From positions 1 to 64,000 of the forward strand of contig CBDHCM010000006.1 of assembly GCA_965261105.1 (NCBI GenBank): a DNA stretch of 64,000 bases, read 5' to 3'. Within the stretch, counting starts at the first letter, position 1, and the number at the start of each line of letters is the position of its first letter. The DNA comes from Aldehydirespirator sp965261105 (GTDB lineage: Bacteria; Actinomycetota; Acidimicrobiia; Acidimicrobiales; Aldehydirespiratoraceae). The notes beneath the pieces were generated by a model. That model had not been told where the DNA came from, made no database searches, and saw only the letters and a program-made list of their open reading frames with translations. Positions 41,682-49,951 of this stretch are shown here, in pieces. Made by a program: the position numbers and the translations under genes.

Positions 41682-43130
41682 ATGCCAGGAACCGGACGCG
41701 TGAACCCACCTCCGACGCTGCGGCGCCTGGCCCGGCCCATGAGGCTCGCCGCCGGCTTGGGCGCGCTCGTGATCGGGGCGGTGCTGGCGCTGGGCTCGCC
41801 GGGGTCGGCTGCGCCCTCGGCCTCCGGCACCCCCGCAGCTGTTGTGGCCCCCGGCTCGGGGGGTTCGGAGAGCGTTGCCGCCGCCGGCTCCGACGTCTTC
41901 GACGTGGTGGAGGTGTCGGGCTTCCTCGACGGGATCATGGCCCAGTTCATCGAGCGGTCCATTGACAAGGCTTCCGCCGAGGGCTCGCTCGGCCTCGTGC
42001 TGCAGGTGAACAGCCCGCTGGCGACCATCGACAACCAGCGCCTGGCCGAGCTCGCGGCCCGGATCCGCTCCTCGGATGTGCCGGTGTCGATGTGGGTCGG
42101 TCCCTCCGGAGCCGTCGCCAAGGGGGCGGCCGGCCAGCTCGCCGGAGTGGTGAGCGACCTGGCCCTGGCCCCCGGCTCGGAGCTGGGCAACCTCGGCCCG
42201 CTGATCGTGTCGGCCGAGCATCTGGCCGAGCCCTTCGCCGACGCCTATCCCGCCATGCGCGACCGGGCGATCTCGTCCGCGGAGGCCATCGAGTTGGGTC
42301 TGGCCCGGGAGGCCCCGACCCTGCCGTTCTTCGTGCTCGACCTGCCCGGCTTCGAGACCGAGGTCGACGCGTCCGGCGACGAGCCGTTGCGGGTTCCCGT
42401 CAGCCCGGTGCGCTTCGCCAAGCTCTCCCTGCTCGACCAGTTCATGCACACCGCGGCCAGTCCCGCGCTGGCCTACCTGCTGTTCCTCGCGGGAGCCGGG
42501 CTGCTCGTCTTCGAGCTCTACACCGCGGGCGTAGGCATCGCCGGGGGTCTGGGTGCGCTGTCCTTGCTGCTTGGCTGCTACGGGCTGGCCGCGCTCCCGT
42601 CTCGGGGCTGGGCCGTCGGGCTGCTGGTGGTGGCCATGTTCGGCTATGCCGTCGACATCCAGACCGGCGTGCCGAGGGTCTGGACCGCGATCGCCACCGT
42701 GTGTCTGGTGGCCGGATCACTGACCCTGTTCAGTGGGACGTCGTTGTCTTGGGTCACGCTGCTGGCGGGGATCGTCGGGGTCACCGCGGGAATGGTGACC
42801 GGCATGCCCGCAATGGTCCGCACCCGCTTCGGGACCCCAAGGATCGGACGGGACTGGATGATCGGCGCCCTCGGCGTCGCCCGGGACGCGGTGGACCCCG
42901 ATGGGGTGGTCGTCATCGACGGCGCTCCGTGGCGGGCCCGCACCCAGCGGGCCACCCCCATCGGGGCAGGCGAACCGGTCCGAGTAGTGTCGCTCGAGGG
43001 CCTGATCCTCACGGTCGAGCCCGCCGACGACACCGACGTCATCGACGGCACAGGCGGCACCGACAGCGTGGAGGGCGGGGCCGGCGCGGACGGCGATGGC
43101 ATTACAGCCTGCGAGGCGGCCCCGGGCTGA
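41682..43130 (+). CDS. NfeD-family membrane protein (ClpP-class protease-like) lacking the catalytic Ser
   Basis: 482 residues. N-terminal signal/anchor segment, a ClpP/SppA-like domain (~residues 70-230; VLQVNSPLATIDNQRL, MAPGS-like LALAPGSELGNLGPL), four to five membrane helices, then a C-terminal OB-fold NfeD domain (IGALGVARDAVDPDGVVVIDG). The position of the family's active-site ASAG reads AKGAAG, so the nucleophilic Ser is missing and proteolysis is unlikely. It would act as a membrane scaffold. The C-terminal tail is rich in Asp/Gly/Thr repeats. Confidence 0.82.
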   Translation: MPGTGRVNPPPTLRRLARPMRLAAGLGALVIGAVLALGSPGSAAPSASGTPAAVVAPGSGGSESVAAAGSDVFDVVEVSGFLDGIMAQFIERSIDKASAEGSLGLVLQVNSPLATIDNQRLAELAARIRSSDVPVSMWVGPSGAVAKGAAGQLAGVVSDLALAPGSELGNLGPLIVSAEHLAEPFADAYPAMRDRAISSAEAIELGLAREAPTLPFFVLDLPGFETEVDASGDEPLRVPVSPVRFAKLSLLDQFMHTAASPALAYLLFLAGAGLLVFELYTAGVGIAGGLGALSLLLGCYGLAALPSRGWAVGLLVVAMFGYAVDIQTGVPRVWTAIATVCLVAGSLTLFSGTSLSWVTLLAGIVGVTAGMVTGMPAMVRTRFGTPRIGRDWMIGALGVARDAVDPDGVVVIDGAPWRARTQRATPIGAGEPVRVVSLEGLILTVEPADDTDVIDGTGGTDSVEGGAGADGDGITACEAAPG

Positions 43131-43165
43131 GATCCGCGGCGGCGGGGTCGGCGATGTCGCAGACC

Positions 43166-43193
43166 CCCCGCATACTGGGGTTCGAGAATGCGG
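43166..43193. terminator. hairpin between nfeD-like and whiB genes
   Basis: CCCGCAT and ATGCGGG arms (7 bp) with a 14-nt loop. A weak candidate terminator for the upstream gene. Confidence 0.4.
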
Positions 43194-43282
43194 GCGTGAT
43201 CGTCGGGTCCGGCCGGGCGCGGTGCAAGAAAATCACCCGAACGGCTTGGCTGTCAGGCCCCTCGTGTGGTAATCGTCATGAC

Positions 43283-43290
43283 AAGGAGGG
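43283..43290 (+). promoter_or_regulatory. whiB ribosome binding site
   Basis: AAGGAGGG 7 nt before the ATG at 43298 fixes the start. Confidence 0.75.
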
Positions 43291-43297
43291 TGTCGGT

Positions 43298-43567
43298 ATG
43301 AGGCTTCGGTCTGCCGAGAGAGTCGAATGGCAGTTGCGGGCCGCCTGCAGGGGACCCCAGGCCTCTGTCTTCTTTCCGCCGCCCTACGTCGAGAAGCGCG
43401 ACGAGAAACGCCGGCGCGAGCTTCGGGCCAAAGACATCTGCGCCACCTGCTCGGTGCAGCCCGACTGCCTCCAGTACGCGCTGGACATCGGCGAGCAGCA
43501 CGGCATCTGGGGCGGGTTCAACGAAGTGGAGAGACGCGACCTCCTGTCTCGCACGGCCCGGGTCTGA
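43298..43567 (+). CDS. WhiB-family Fe-S transcription regulator
   Basis: 89 residues with the four cluster cysteines (Cys17, Cys48, Cys51, Cys57; C-x2-C-x5-C), the GIWGG turn and a basic C-terminal segment. Found only in actinobacteria and their phages. It holds a [4Fe-4S] cluster and binds the primary sigma factor to redirect transcription. Its last 15 codons are the first unit of a 69-bp tandem repeat that runs on to the selB gene. Confidence 0.93.
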   Translation: MRLRSAERVEWQLRAACRGPQASVFFPPPYVEKRDEKRRRELRAKDICATCSVQPDCLQYALDIGEQHGIWGGFNEVERRDLLSRTARV

Positions 43568-43713
43568 TCGACAGCTCGGGCGGGCTAAAGCGAAGTGGAG
43601 AGACGCGGCCTGCTGTTGTGCACGGCCCGGGTCTGATCGACAGCTCGGGCGGGCTAAAGCGAAGTGGAGAGACGCGGCCTGCTGTCTCGCGCGGCCCGGG
43701 TCTGATCTACAGC
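43522..43713. repeat. 69-bp tandem repeat between whiB and selB
   Basis: Units begin at 43522, 43591 and 43660 (each CGAAGTGGAGAGACGCG). The first is the 3' end of whiB; the last contains the selB stop and final codons. Unit identity is high, so the duplication is recent. Confidence 0.93.
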
Positions 43714-45425
43714 TCGGGCAGTCGGGGGCCGGCGATGCGCAGGTCGCCGCGCCGGCGGGTCACGCCGGTGCTGTCGAGCCGGGCCAGCAGCGCCAGGGCG
43801 AACTTGCGGGTGGTGCCCCAGGCGTCGCGGGCCTCGGCGACCGTCACCCCCTCGGGCTGATCGGCGAGCAGCCGGGCCACCACCACCGCGGCCTCGTCGA
43901 CGGCGGAGGCCGCGAAGTGGATGTTGCTGCTCTCGACCAGCCGCCCCTGCCTGACCAGCAGGCGCAGCTCGTCGCCGCTGACACCGCTGGGAGCCGGCGG
44001 CGAGAACGGCTCGGCCTCGGCCGCGGCTACGAGGGGATGGTCGGCCAACGGGTCCGCGCTGCCGGCGGCGCGGGCTCGTCCCTCGCCGGTGGCGATGCCG
44101 TCGATGGTGTCGATCGCGGCCCGCTCGAAGTCGTCGAGCCCGGCCAGGTCGAGCCCGAGAGGCCCAGCGCCGGCCACCGCGTCGGCGAGCTGACGCTTCG
44201 TGTGCTCCAGGTGCTCGGGATCCACCGCCCACCGTCCCAGATCGGGCGGGCGGGCGGTGCCGGTGAGCTTCTCTAGGAGCGCCGCGTCTATGCGGCCCCG
44301 CTCAGCGATGATCCGCTCCACTGATCGGTCGGGGCGGGCCCGTGAAGCGGGCAGCACCGGATCTACGTCGAGCACCTCGCCTCCCCCGACCGTCTCGGAC
44401 CGTCCCGACTCGCGCAGGATGAAGCGGTCCCCCATGCACAGCGGCAGCCGCAGGGGAAGATGCAGCCGGACCAGTCCGGACCGTCCCGGCTCGATGGCTG
44501 ACGGCCCCAGCACCCGCAGCTGCACGGGATGCTCGCCCGAGCCGATGTAGGCAACGTACGCGCCCCGCCGGGTGACCGGATGGTCGAGCGAGGCCAGCAC
44601 CGAGAGCTCCGCGTCGATGGTGTGGGCGCAGTGCCACTGCTCGGGCCGCACCACCGCGTCTCCCCGGGCCACGTCGCGGTGGCCCGCGCCGACGAGGTTG
44701 ACCGCCACCCGGTTGCCTGGGCCCATCTCCTCGCACTGCCGGTGCAGGCTCTGCAGGGCCCGCACCCGCACACTGCGGCCTGCGGGCAGCAGGGCGAGGG
44801 TGCGGTCAGTTCGGAGCCGCCCGCCGGTCAGGGTGCCGGTCACCACCGTGCCCGACCCCTTGATGGCGAAGGCCCGGTCCACCCACAGCCGCGGCCGGTG
44901 GTGGTCGGCCGCGGTCGGGGTGACGGCCAGCAGATCGTCCAGCGCCGCCACCAGTGCGTCCATTCCGGTGCCGTCAACCGCGTCGGTGGCCACGATGGGC
45001 GCGTCGGCCAGGAACGTGCCCACCACGTGCTCGGCCACGTCGAGGCGGGCCAGTTCCACCAGATCGTCATCGGCGTCGCCCGCCTTGGTCAGCGCCACCA
45101 GCCCGTGGCGCAGGCCCAACAGTTGCAGGATGCGCAGATGCTCCTCGGACTGGGGTTTCCATCCCTCGGTGACGTCCACCACGAACACGCAGGCGTCCAC
45201 ACCACTGACCCCGGCCAGCATGTTCTTGAGGAACCGGACATGGCCGGGCACGTCGATGAAGGCGATCTGACGTCCCGACGGCAGCGGCATCGAAGCGAAG
45301 CCCAAGTCGATGGTCAGGCCGCGCTCCTTCTCCTCGGTCCACCGATCGGGGTCCGTGCCGGTCAGGGCCCGCACCAGTGTGCTCTTGCCGTGGTCGACAT
45401 GGCCGGCGGTGGCGACTACATGCAT
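43707..45425 (-). CDS. selB: selenocysteine-specific elongation factor
   Basis: 572 residues. G1 GHVDHGKST, G3 DVPGH and G4 TKAGD mark the translational GTPase. Domains II-III follow, and then winged helices at the C-terminus that bind the SECIS RNA hairpin. SelB delivers Sec-tRNA to UGA codons. It starts at 45425, 11 nt after the selA stop, so selA-selB form an operon. Its 3' end is inside the 69-bp repeat shared with whiB. Confidence 0.93.
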   Translation of the reverse strand: MHVVATAGHVDHGKSTLVRALTGTDPDRWTEEKERGLTIDLGFASMPLPSGRQIAFIDVPGHVRFLKNMLAGVSGVDACVFVVDVTEGWKPQSEEHLRILQLLGLRHGLVALTKAGDADDDLVELARLDVAEHVVGTFLADAPIVATDAVDGTGMDALVAALDDLLAVTPTAADHHRPRLWVDRAFAIKGSGTVVTGTLTGGRLRTDRTLALLPAGRSVRVRALQSLHRQCEEMGPGNRVAVNLVGAGHRDVARGDAVVRPEQWHCAHTIDAELSVLASLDHPVTRRGAYVAYIGSGEHPVQLRVLGPSAIEPGRSGLVRLHLPLRLPLCMGDRFILRESGRSETVGGGEVLDVDPVLPASRARPDRSVERIIAERGRIDAALLEKLTGTARPPDLGRWAVDPEHLEHTKRQLADAVAGAGPLGLDLAGLDDFERAAIDTIDGIATGEGRARAAGSADPLADHPLVAAAEAEPFSPPAPSGVSGDELRLLVRQGRLVESSNIHFAASAVDEAAVVVARLLADQPEGVTVAEARDAWGTTRKFALALLARLDSTGVTRRRGDLRIAGPRLPEL

Positions 45426-45436
45426 GCCGGGACGTC

Positions 45437-46729
45437 TCAGCCGGCTGGGCCGGCCACCTCGCGCAGCGCCTCGGCCACTTCGGCGTCGTCGTCGGGGTGG
45501 ACCGTGCGCAGGTCGACGACGGTGGCGCCTTCGACCACTCGGGCGATGATCGGCCGCGGGCGGGACCGCAGCGTCTCGCGGTGGTCGCCGGGCACGGCTA
45601 TGCCCACCGACTCGATCTCGACGCCGGGCAGGGTGCCCCCGCCGGGCGTGGCCGCGGCGGCGACCGCCTCGAGGCCGTCGTAGGCGCCGAGGCGGCCCCG
45701 CAGCTGTGAGGGGGTGAGCGCGGCCATGCGCCAGAACTCGATGGCGTCGCCGTCGCCGCGCAGGTAGGCCAGCGCAGTGTGCTGCAGCGCGGCCAGCACC
45801 AGCGAGCCGGGTCGCAGGGCCCGGGCCAGCCGGTGGCGGCGGCAGGCGTCGACCAGATCGGCCTGCCCGGCGATGATGCCGGCCTGGGGGCCGCCCAGGA
45901 GCTTGTCGCCGGAGAACATCACCAGGGCCGCGCCGGCCTCGAGGGTCTGGCGGGCCGCAGGCTCGCGGTCCAGCCACGGCGGGCGCCCTCCCGCCAGCCA
46001 GCCGCAGCGGCTGTCGAGCAGTCCCGACCCGATGTCGGCCACCAGGAGCGGGCCCAGGTCGGCCAGTTCGGCCGTGCGGGGCGCCTCGGTGTAGCCCACC
46101 ACCCGGAAGTTGGACTGATGGACCTGGACCACCACGGCCACGTCGTTGGCGGGGTCGGCCAGCGCCGCCGCGTAGTCAGCCCGGCGGGTGCGGTTGGTGG
46201 TCCCCACCTCCACCAGCCGGGCGCCCGACCAGGCCATCACGTCGGGCACCCTGAAGCCGCCGCCGATCTCGACGAGCTCGCCGCGGGACACCACCGCGTC
46301 GCGGCCCTCGGCCAGCGCGGCCAGCACCAGCATCACCGCCGCCGCGCAGTTGTTGACGGCCATGGCCGCCTCGGCCCCGCAGGCCCGGGCCAGCAGCGCA
46401 GGCGCCCCGGTCTGGCGGTCGCCGCGCTCGCCGGTGTCGAGGTCGAGCTCCAGGTTCGAGTAGTCGGCGCTCTGGTAGAAGCTGAGCGGCGCCCGGCCGA
46501 GGTTGGTGTGCAGCAGCACGCCGGTGCCGTTGATCACCGGCGTGAGCATCCTGCGGCGGATGCTGCGCGCCCGCGCCGCAGCCGATTCAGGGTCGCCCGC
46601 TGCGATGGCGGCTCGGGCGGCGTCAACCAGCAGCGGATGGGGCAGGCCGGTGTCGGCCAGCGAGCGGGCCAGCCGGTCTACTGAGGGTGGTCGGTCCTGG
46701 GGCGACACGTTGGCGACAAGGCTACGCAT
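45437..46729 (-). CDS. selA: L-seryl-tRNA(Sec) selenium transferase
   Basis: 430 residues. INGTGVLLHTNLGRAPLS and MFSGDKLLGGPQAG (PLP-binding Lys) are signature segments. Converts Ser-tRNA(Sec) to Sec-tRNA(Sec) using selenophosphate. selB follows 11 nt later. No selC tRNA, selD or UGA-containing selenoprotein was found in this window, so those must lie elsewhere. Confidence 0.94.
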   Translation of the reverse strand: MRSLVANVSPQDRPPSVDRLARSLADTGLPHPLLVDAARAAIAAGDPESAAARARSIRRRMLTPVINGTGVLLHTNLGRAPLSFYQSADYSNLELDLDTGERGDRQTGAPALLARACGAEAAMAVNNCAAAVMLVLAALAEGRDAVVSRGELVEIGGGFRVPDVMAWSGARLVEVGTTNRTRRADYAAALADPANDVAVVVQVHQSNFRVVGYTEAPRTAELADLGPLLVADIGSGLLDSRCGWLAGGRPPWLDREPAARQTLEAGAALVMFSGDKLLGGPQAGIIAGQADLVDACRRHRLARALRPGSLVLAALQHTALAYLRGDGDAIEFWRMAALTPSQLRGRLGAYDGLEAVAAAATPGGGTLPGVEIESVGIAVPGDHRETLRSRPRPIIARVVEGATVVDLRTVHPDDDAEVAEALREVAGPAG

Positions 46730-46857
46730 CCGCTTGCGAGGGTTGCGCCGGCCGGGCGCGAGGTTGCCGGTGCGGTCTGCGGGCAGCGGGGTTGGGGCCG
46801 CGGAACTGTCCCTCTCAGCCCGCGGTCAACGCGAGGCGGCGCCCGTACGCTGGGGCC

Positions 46858-46938
46858 GTGCTCATAGTGCTGCTCCCGGCGCTGCTGTGTGCTGCGTCTT
46901 GTGCCGGTGTTCTGCTCATGGTGCTCCCGTGTTCATAG
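46858..46938 (+). CDS. upstream mini-ORF overlapping fxsA start
   Basis: 26 codons from a GTG that follows TACGCT by 6 nt (leaderless -10 spacing). Its first ~34 nt are a near copy of the first 34 nt of fxsA (46929), 71 bp away. It ends with TAG at 46936-46938, just inside fxsA, so fxsA translation may be coupled to it. It probably arose by tandem duplication of the ancestral fxsA start. Confidence 0.5.
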   Translation: MLIVLLPALLCAASCAGVLLMVLPCS

Positions 46939-47480
46939 TGCTGCTCCTGGCGCTGCTTTGTGTGCCGCTGCTGGAGCTGTACGTGATCATCCGGGTGGCC
47001 GACGGCGTGGGCACCGGCGAGACCATCCTGCTGCTGATCGCGGTGTCGGTGGTGGGGGCGTGGATGGTGCGCCGCTCCGGGCTGGGCGTGCTCAACCAGA
47101 TCCAGACCCGCCTCAACCGGGGCGAGCTGCCCGCAGGGGAGCTGGTGGACGGGCTGCTGATCCTGATCGCCGGTGCGCTGATGCTCACTCCCGGCTTCCT
47201 CACCGACGGGGTGGGGCTGCTGCTGCTGTTCCCGCCCACCCGGCTAGTGGTGCGGTCGCTGCTGGTGCGCCGCTTCTCCAAGAAGATCACCGTCGGCGGA
47301 TGGTCGGCGGAACCCGGCGGGCGGGGTGGATTCGGCTTCGGCTACAGCTCGGGCGGCGCCCATCGTTGGCCCGGCGGGCACGGCGGATTCGGCGCGGACG
47401 GATCCGATGCCCGTGATGTGGACGAGGTGCGCGAGGTCGGGGACGGCCGACCGGACAGGAAGGAGCAAGATGGAGACTGA
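46929..47480 (+). CDS. fxsA: FxsA-family membrane protein
   Basis: 183 residues. The N-terminal LLLALLCVPLLELYVIIRVA and ETILLLIAVSVVGAWMVRRSG, then ELVDGLLILIAGALMLTPGFLTD, form the FxsA four-helix core. The C-terminal tail is Gly/Asp-rich. FxsA is a cytoplasmic membrane protein best known for influencing phage F exclusion in E. coli; its normal role is unclear. The GTG at 46929 is the family start. Its 3' end overlaps the nitroreductase gene by 11 nt. Confidence 0.85.
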   Translation: MFIVLLLALLCVPLLELYVIIRVADGVGTGETILLLIAVSVVGAWMVRRSGLGVLNQIQTRLNRGELPAGELVDGLLILIAGALMLTPGFLTDGVGLLLLFPPTRLVVRSLLVRRFSKKITVGGWSAEPGGRGGFGFGYSSGGAHRWPGGHGGFGADGSDARDVDEVREVGDGRPDRKEQDGD

Positions 47481-48639
47481 CTCGGGCGCCACAGCCGCTG
47501 CGGACGAGGTGCTCACCACCACCCGCGCCGTGCGGCGGCGCCTCGACCTCGAGCGCGACGTGGGCGACGACATCATCCTGGACTGCATCGACATCGCCGA
47601 GCAGGCGCCCACCGGGGGCAACCAGGGCAGCCGGCGCTGGCTCATTGTGCGCGACCCCGAGCTCAAGCAGCGGCTGGCCAAGCTGTACCGCGAGGTGATC
47701 GGCAACCGCATGATTGAGGCCCGCGATCGCCTGGCCGGCACCGGAGACCCGCGGGAGCGGGCCATGCTCTCCTCGGCCCACCTGGCCGAGCGTCTCGGCG
47801 AGGTGCCGGTCATTGTGATCCCGGTGATCCTGGGCCGCCACGACGGCAGCGGCCGCCCCGGCCTGTTCGACTCGGTGATCCAGAGCGGCTGGAGCTTCTG
47901 CCTGGCCCTGCGGGCCCGGGGCCTGGGCACAGCCTGGACCACCGCGGGGCTGGCCAAAGCTTCCGACATCAAGGAACTGCTCGGCATCCCCGACGACGTG
48001 ACCGAGATCGCCATGTTCCCGGTGGCCTGGACCGTCGGCACCGACTTCAAGCGGGCCCGGCGGCACCCGGCCCGCACGATCGCCTACTTCGACGGCTACG
48101 CCCGCACCTTCGAGCGGGGGCCCAGCAACCCGGTGCGCCTGGCTGACGGACCCGGCACCGTCGCCGAGGCCGACATTCGGGCCGACCCGGCCGCGGTCTG
48201 GGCCCGGGTGACCGACATCAACGTGCCCGCGGAGTTCTCCGAGGAGTTCGTGGGGGCCGAATGGCAGGCCCCCAGCGACGGGCCGGCTCTGGGCGCCCGT
48301 TTCGTGGGCCGCAACCACCATCCGGCTCGCGGCGACTGGGAGGTGCCGTGCTTCGTGGACGTGTACCGCGAGCTGGAGGCGTTCGGCTGGTGCACCAGCG
48401 ACATCGACAACCCCGGCGCCCGCTGGCGCTTCGACCTGGAGCCCATCGTGGGCGGCACCCGGCTGCGCTTCAGCGGCATCCTGGGGCCCGGCCCGTCGGG
48501 CCTCGACGGCATCATCGAGGCCCGGCCCGACCTGGAGCCCCGCATCGTCGCCCGCCGCATCGGCGAGCACCGGGCCAACATGCAGCGGGTGGTGGACGGG
48601 ATCAAGGCGCAGTTCGAGCAGCCTCGCGAGGGATCCTGA
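47470..48639 (+). CDS. nitroreductase fused to an SRPBCC domain
   Basis: 389 residues. Residues ~10-205 are a nitroreductase-type flavoprotein (TTTRAVRRRLDLERDVG, EQAPTGGNQGSRRW, ARGLGTAWTTAGL). Residues ~225-385 form an SRPBCC/polyketide-cyclase-like hydrophobic-ligand domain (ADIRADPAAVWARVTDI, GARFVGRNHHPARG, GTRLRFSGIL). This fusion is unusual. The second domain may bind or hand over the reducible substrate. It starts inside fxsA and is followed by an LLM oxidoreductase gene. Confidence 0.83.
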   Translation: METDSGATAAADEVLTTTRAVRRRLDLERDVGDDIILDCIDIAEQAPTGGNQGSRRWLIVRDPELKQRLAKLYREVIGNRMIEARDRLAGTGDPRERAMLSSAHLAERLGEVPVIVIPVILGRHDGSGRPGLFDSVIQSGWSFCLALRARGLGTAWTTAGLAKASDIKELLGIPDDVTEIAMFPVAWTVGTDFKRARRHPARTIAYFDGYARTFERGPSNPVRLADGPGTVAEADIRADPAAVWARVTDINVPAEFSEEFVGAEWQAPSDGPALGARFVGRNHHPARGDWEVPCFVDVYRELEAFGWCTSDIDNPGARWRFDLEPIVGGTRLRFSGILGPGPSGLDGIIEARPDLEPRIVARRIGEHRANMQRVVDGIKAQFEQPREGS

Positions 48640-48721
48640 CTGTGGGCCACCCCCGTCCCGCACTGTGGGCGGTTCTCGGCCATGGTGGCGGGAGAGCGCA
48701 AACAGCTCGGGCGGGCGTTCC

Positions 48722-49762
48722 ATGAAGACTTCGGTCCAGCTCACCGCCGACGCGGCACCGTGGCCCGAGCTGGTCGACTTCGTGGTCGGGGCCGAGGCTC
48801 TGGGCGTGGACGCGGTGTGGGTGGCCGAGGCGTGGGGCTCAGATGCGGCGTCGCCGCTGGGCTACCTGGCGGCTCGCACCGACCGGGTGAGGCTGGGCGC
48901 GTCGGTGTTCCAGGTGGGCGCCCGCTCGGCGGTGATGACCGCCCAGACGGCGCTGACCCTCAACGAGCTGTCGCAGGGGCGGTTCGTGCTGGGCCTGGGC
49001 GTGTCGGGCCCGCAGGTGATGGAGGGCCTGCACGGGGTGCGCTTCGCCGATCCGGTGGGCCGCATGGCCGAAACCCTCGACGTGATCGGTCAGGCGTTCG
49101 CTGGTGGGCGCGTCGCCTACCAGGGCCGCCATCTGCAGCTTCCCCTGCCCGGCGGGGAGGGCAAGCCGCTGCGCCTTTCGATCCGCCCGGAGTCAGCCCC
49201 GCCCGTCTACCTGGCCTCGATGCTGCCGAAGATGCTGGAGCTGACCGGCGAGCGGGCCGACGGCTGGCTGGGCACCAGCTTCGTGCCCGAGGGGGCCGAG
49301 GACGCCTACTTCGCGCCCATGAGAGCGGGCGCGGCCCGGTCCGGGCGGACCCTCGACGGTATCGACATCTGCCAGGGCGCCGAGGTCGCCTTCGCCGAGG
49401 ACGAGGCCGAACTGGACGCCATGATCGACGCCCGCCGGGCCGGGCTGGCCTTCAGCCTGGGAGGCATGGGCTCAGCCATATCCAACTTCTACAACTCGGC
49501 CTACTCCCGCCAGGGCTTCGCCGAGGTGGCCGCCGAGTCACAGCGTCTGTGGCTGGCCGGCGACCGCCGGGCCGCGGCCGCGGCGATACCCGATGAGATG
49601 GTGCTGGGCACCACCCTCATAGGCACTGCCGAGATGGTGCGCGACCGGCTGGCGGTGTGGGTTGCCGTCGGTGTCGACACTGTGCGCCTGTACCCCGCCG
49701 GCAACACCGTCGACGAGCGTCTCGACACCCTCGGACAGGCCTTGGACCTGATTCCAAACTGA
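48722..49762 (+). CDS. LLM-class (F420-dependent-type) oxidoreductase
   Basis: 346 residues with the luciferase-like TIM barrel pattern: EALGVDAVWVAEAW, TDRVRLGASVFQ, LNELSQGRFVLGLGVSGPQ and a C-terminal MVRDRLAVWVAVGVDTVRLYP. Most actinobacterial members use F420; some use FMN. The ATG at 48722 begins the conserved MKTSVQLT. The substrate is unknown. It lies 82 nt after the nitroreductase fusion, perhaps in the same redox unit. Confidence 0.87.
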   Translation: MKTSVQLTADAAPWPELVDFVVGAEALGVDAVWVAEAWGSDAASPLGYLAARTDRVRLGASVFQVGARSAVMTAQTALTLNELSQGRFVLGLGVSGPQVMEGLHGVRFADPVGRMAETLDVIGQAFAGGRVAYQGRHLQLPLPGGEGKPLRLSIRPESAPPVYLASMLPKMLELTGERADGWLGTSFVPEGAEDAYFAPMRAGAARSGRTLDGIDICQGAEVAFAEDEAELDAMIDARRAGLAFSLGGMGSAISNFYNSAYSRQGFAEVAAESQRLWLAGDRRAAAAAIPDEMVLGTTLIGTAEMVRDRLAVWVAVGVDTVRLYPAGNTVDERLDTLGQALDLIPN

Positions 49763-49833
49763 GGGAGCGGTCTCGCCGGCGGGCCGGCTCGCGTCGGGCT
49801 GCGTCGGCGCGTTGCCGCCATGGTCACCGTTCG

Positions 49834-49944
49834 GGGATCGCTGTGGTGTCATACTCAGGTCCCATGAGCGGTGATCGGCAACCGCGGCGGCACCTGGAAC
49901 GCCTACCGGGATCGCTGTGGTGTCATACTCAGGTCCTATGAGCG
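49834..49944 (+). repeat. duplicated promoter/start segment (two 37-bp copies)
   Basis: Copies at 49834-49870 and 49908-49944, one base different, 74 bp apart. Each contains CATACT then ~7 nt then ATGAGCG, i.e. a leaderless-type -10 plus start codon. Confidence 0.9.
49864..49941 (+). CDS. 25-codon upstream mini-ORF
   Basis: Starts at the ATG of repeat copy 1 and ends with a TGA that overlaps the ATG of copy 2 (ATGA at 49938). Copy 2 in turn opens a 5-codon ORF (49938-49955, MSVGL) whose TGA overlaps the ATG of the main gene at 49952. Two nested termination-reinitiation steps thus precede the stalk protein. Confidence 0.45.
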   Translation: MSGDRQPRRHLERLPGSLWCHTQVL

Positions 49945-49951
49945 TTGGTCT

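Noticed and set aside
43522..43713. CRISPR-like array or tRNA-Sec between whiB and selB
   Set aside because: The repeats are contiguous 69-bp duplications of the whiB 3' end without spacers, and no cloverleaf with a UCA anticodon can be drawn.
44529..45683. Long plus-strand frames opposite selB and selA
   Set aside because: Antisense shadows caused by high GC at third codon positions; His/Gln/Arg-rich with no motifs, while SelA/SelB signatures are on the minus strand.
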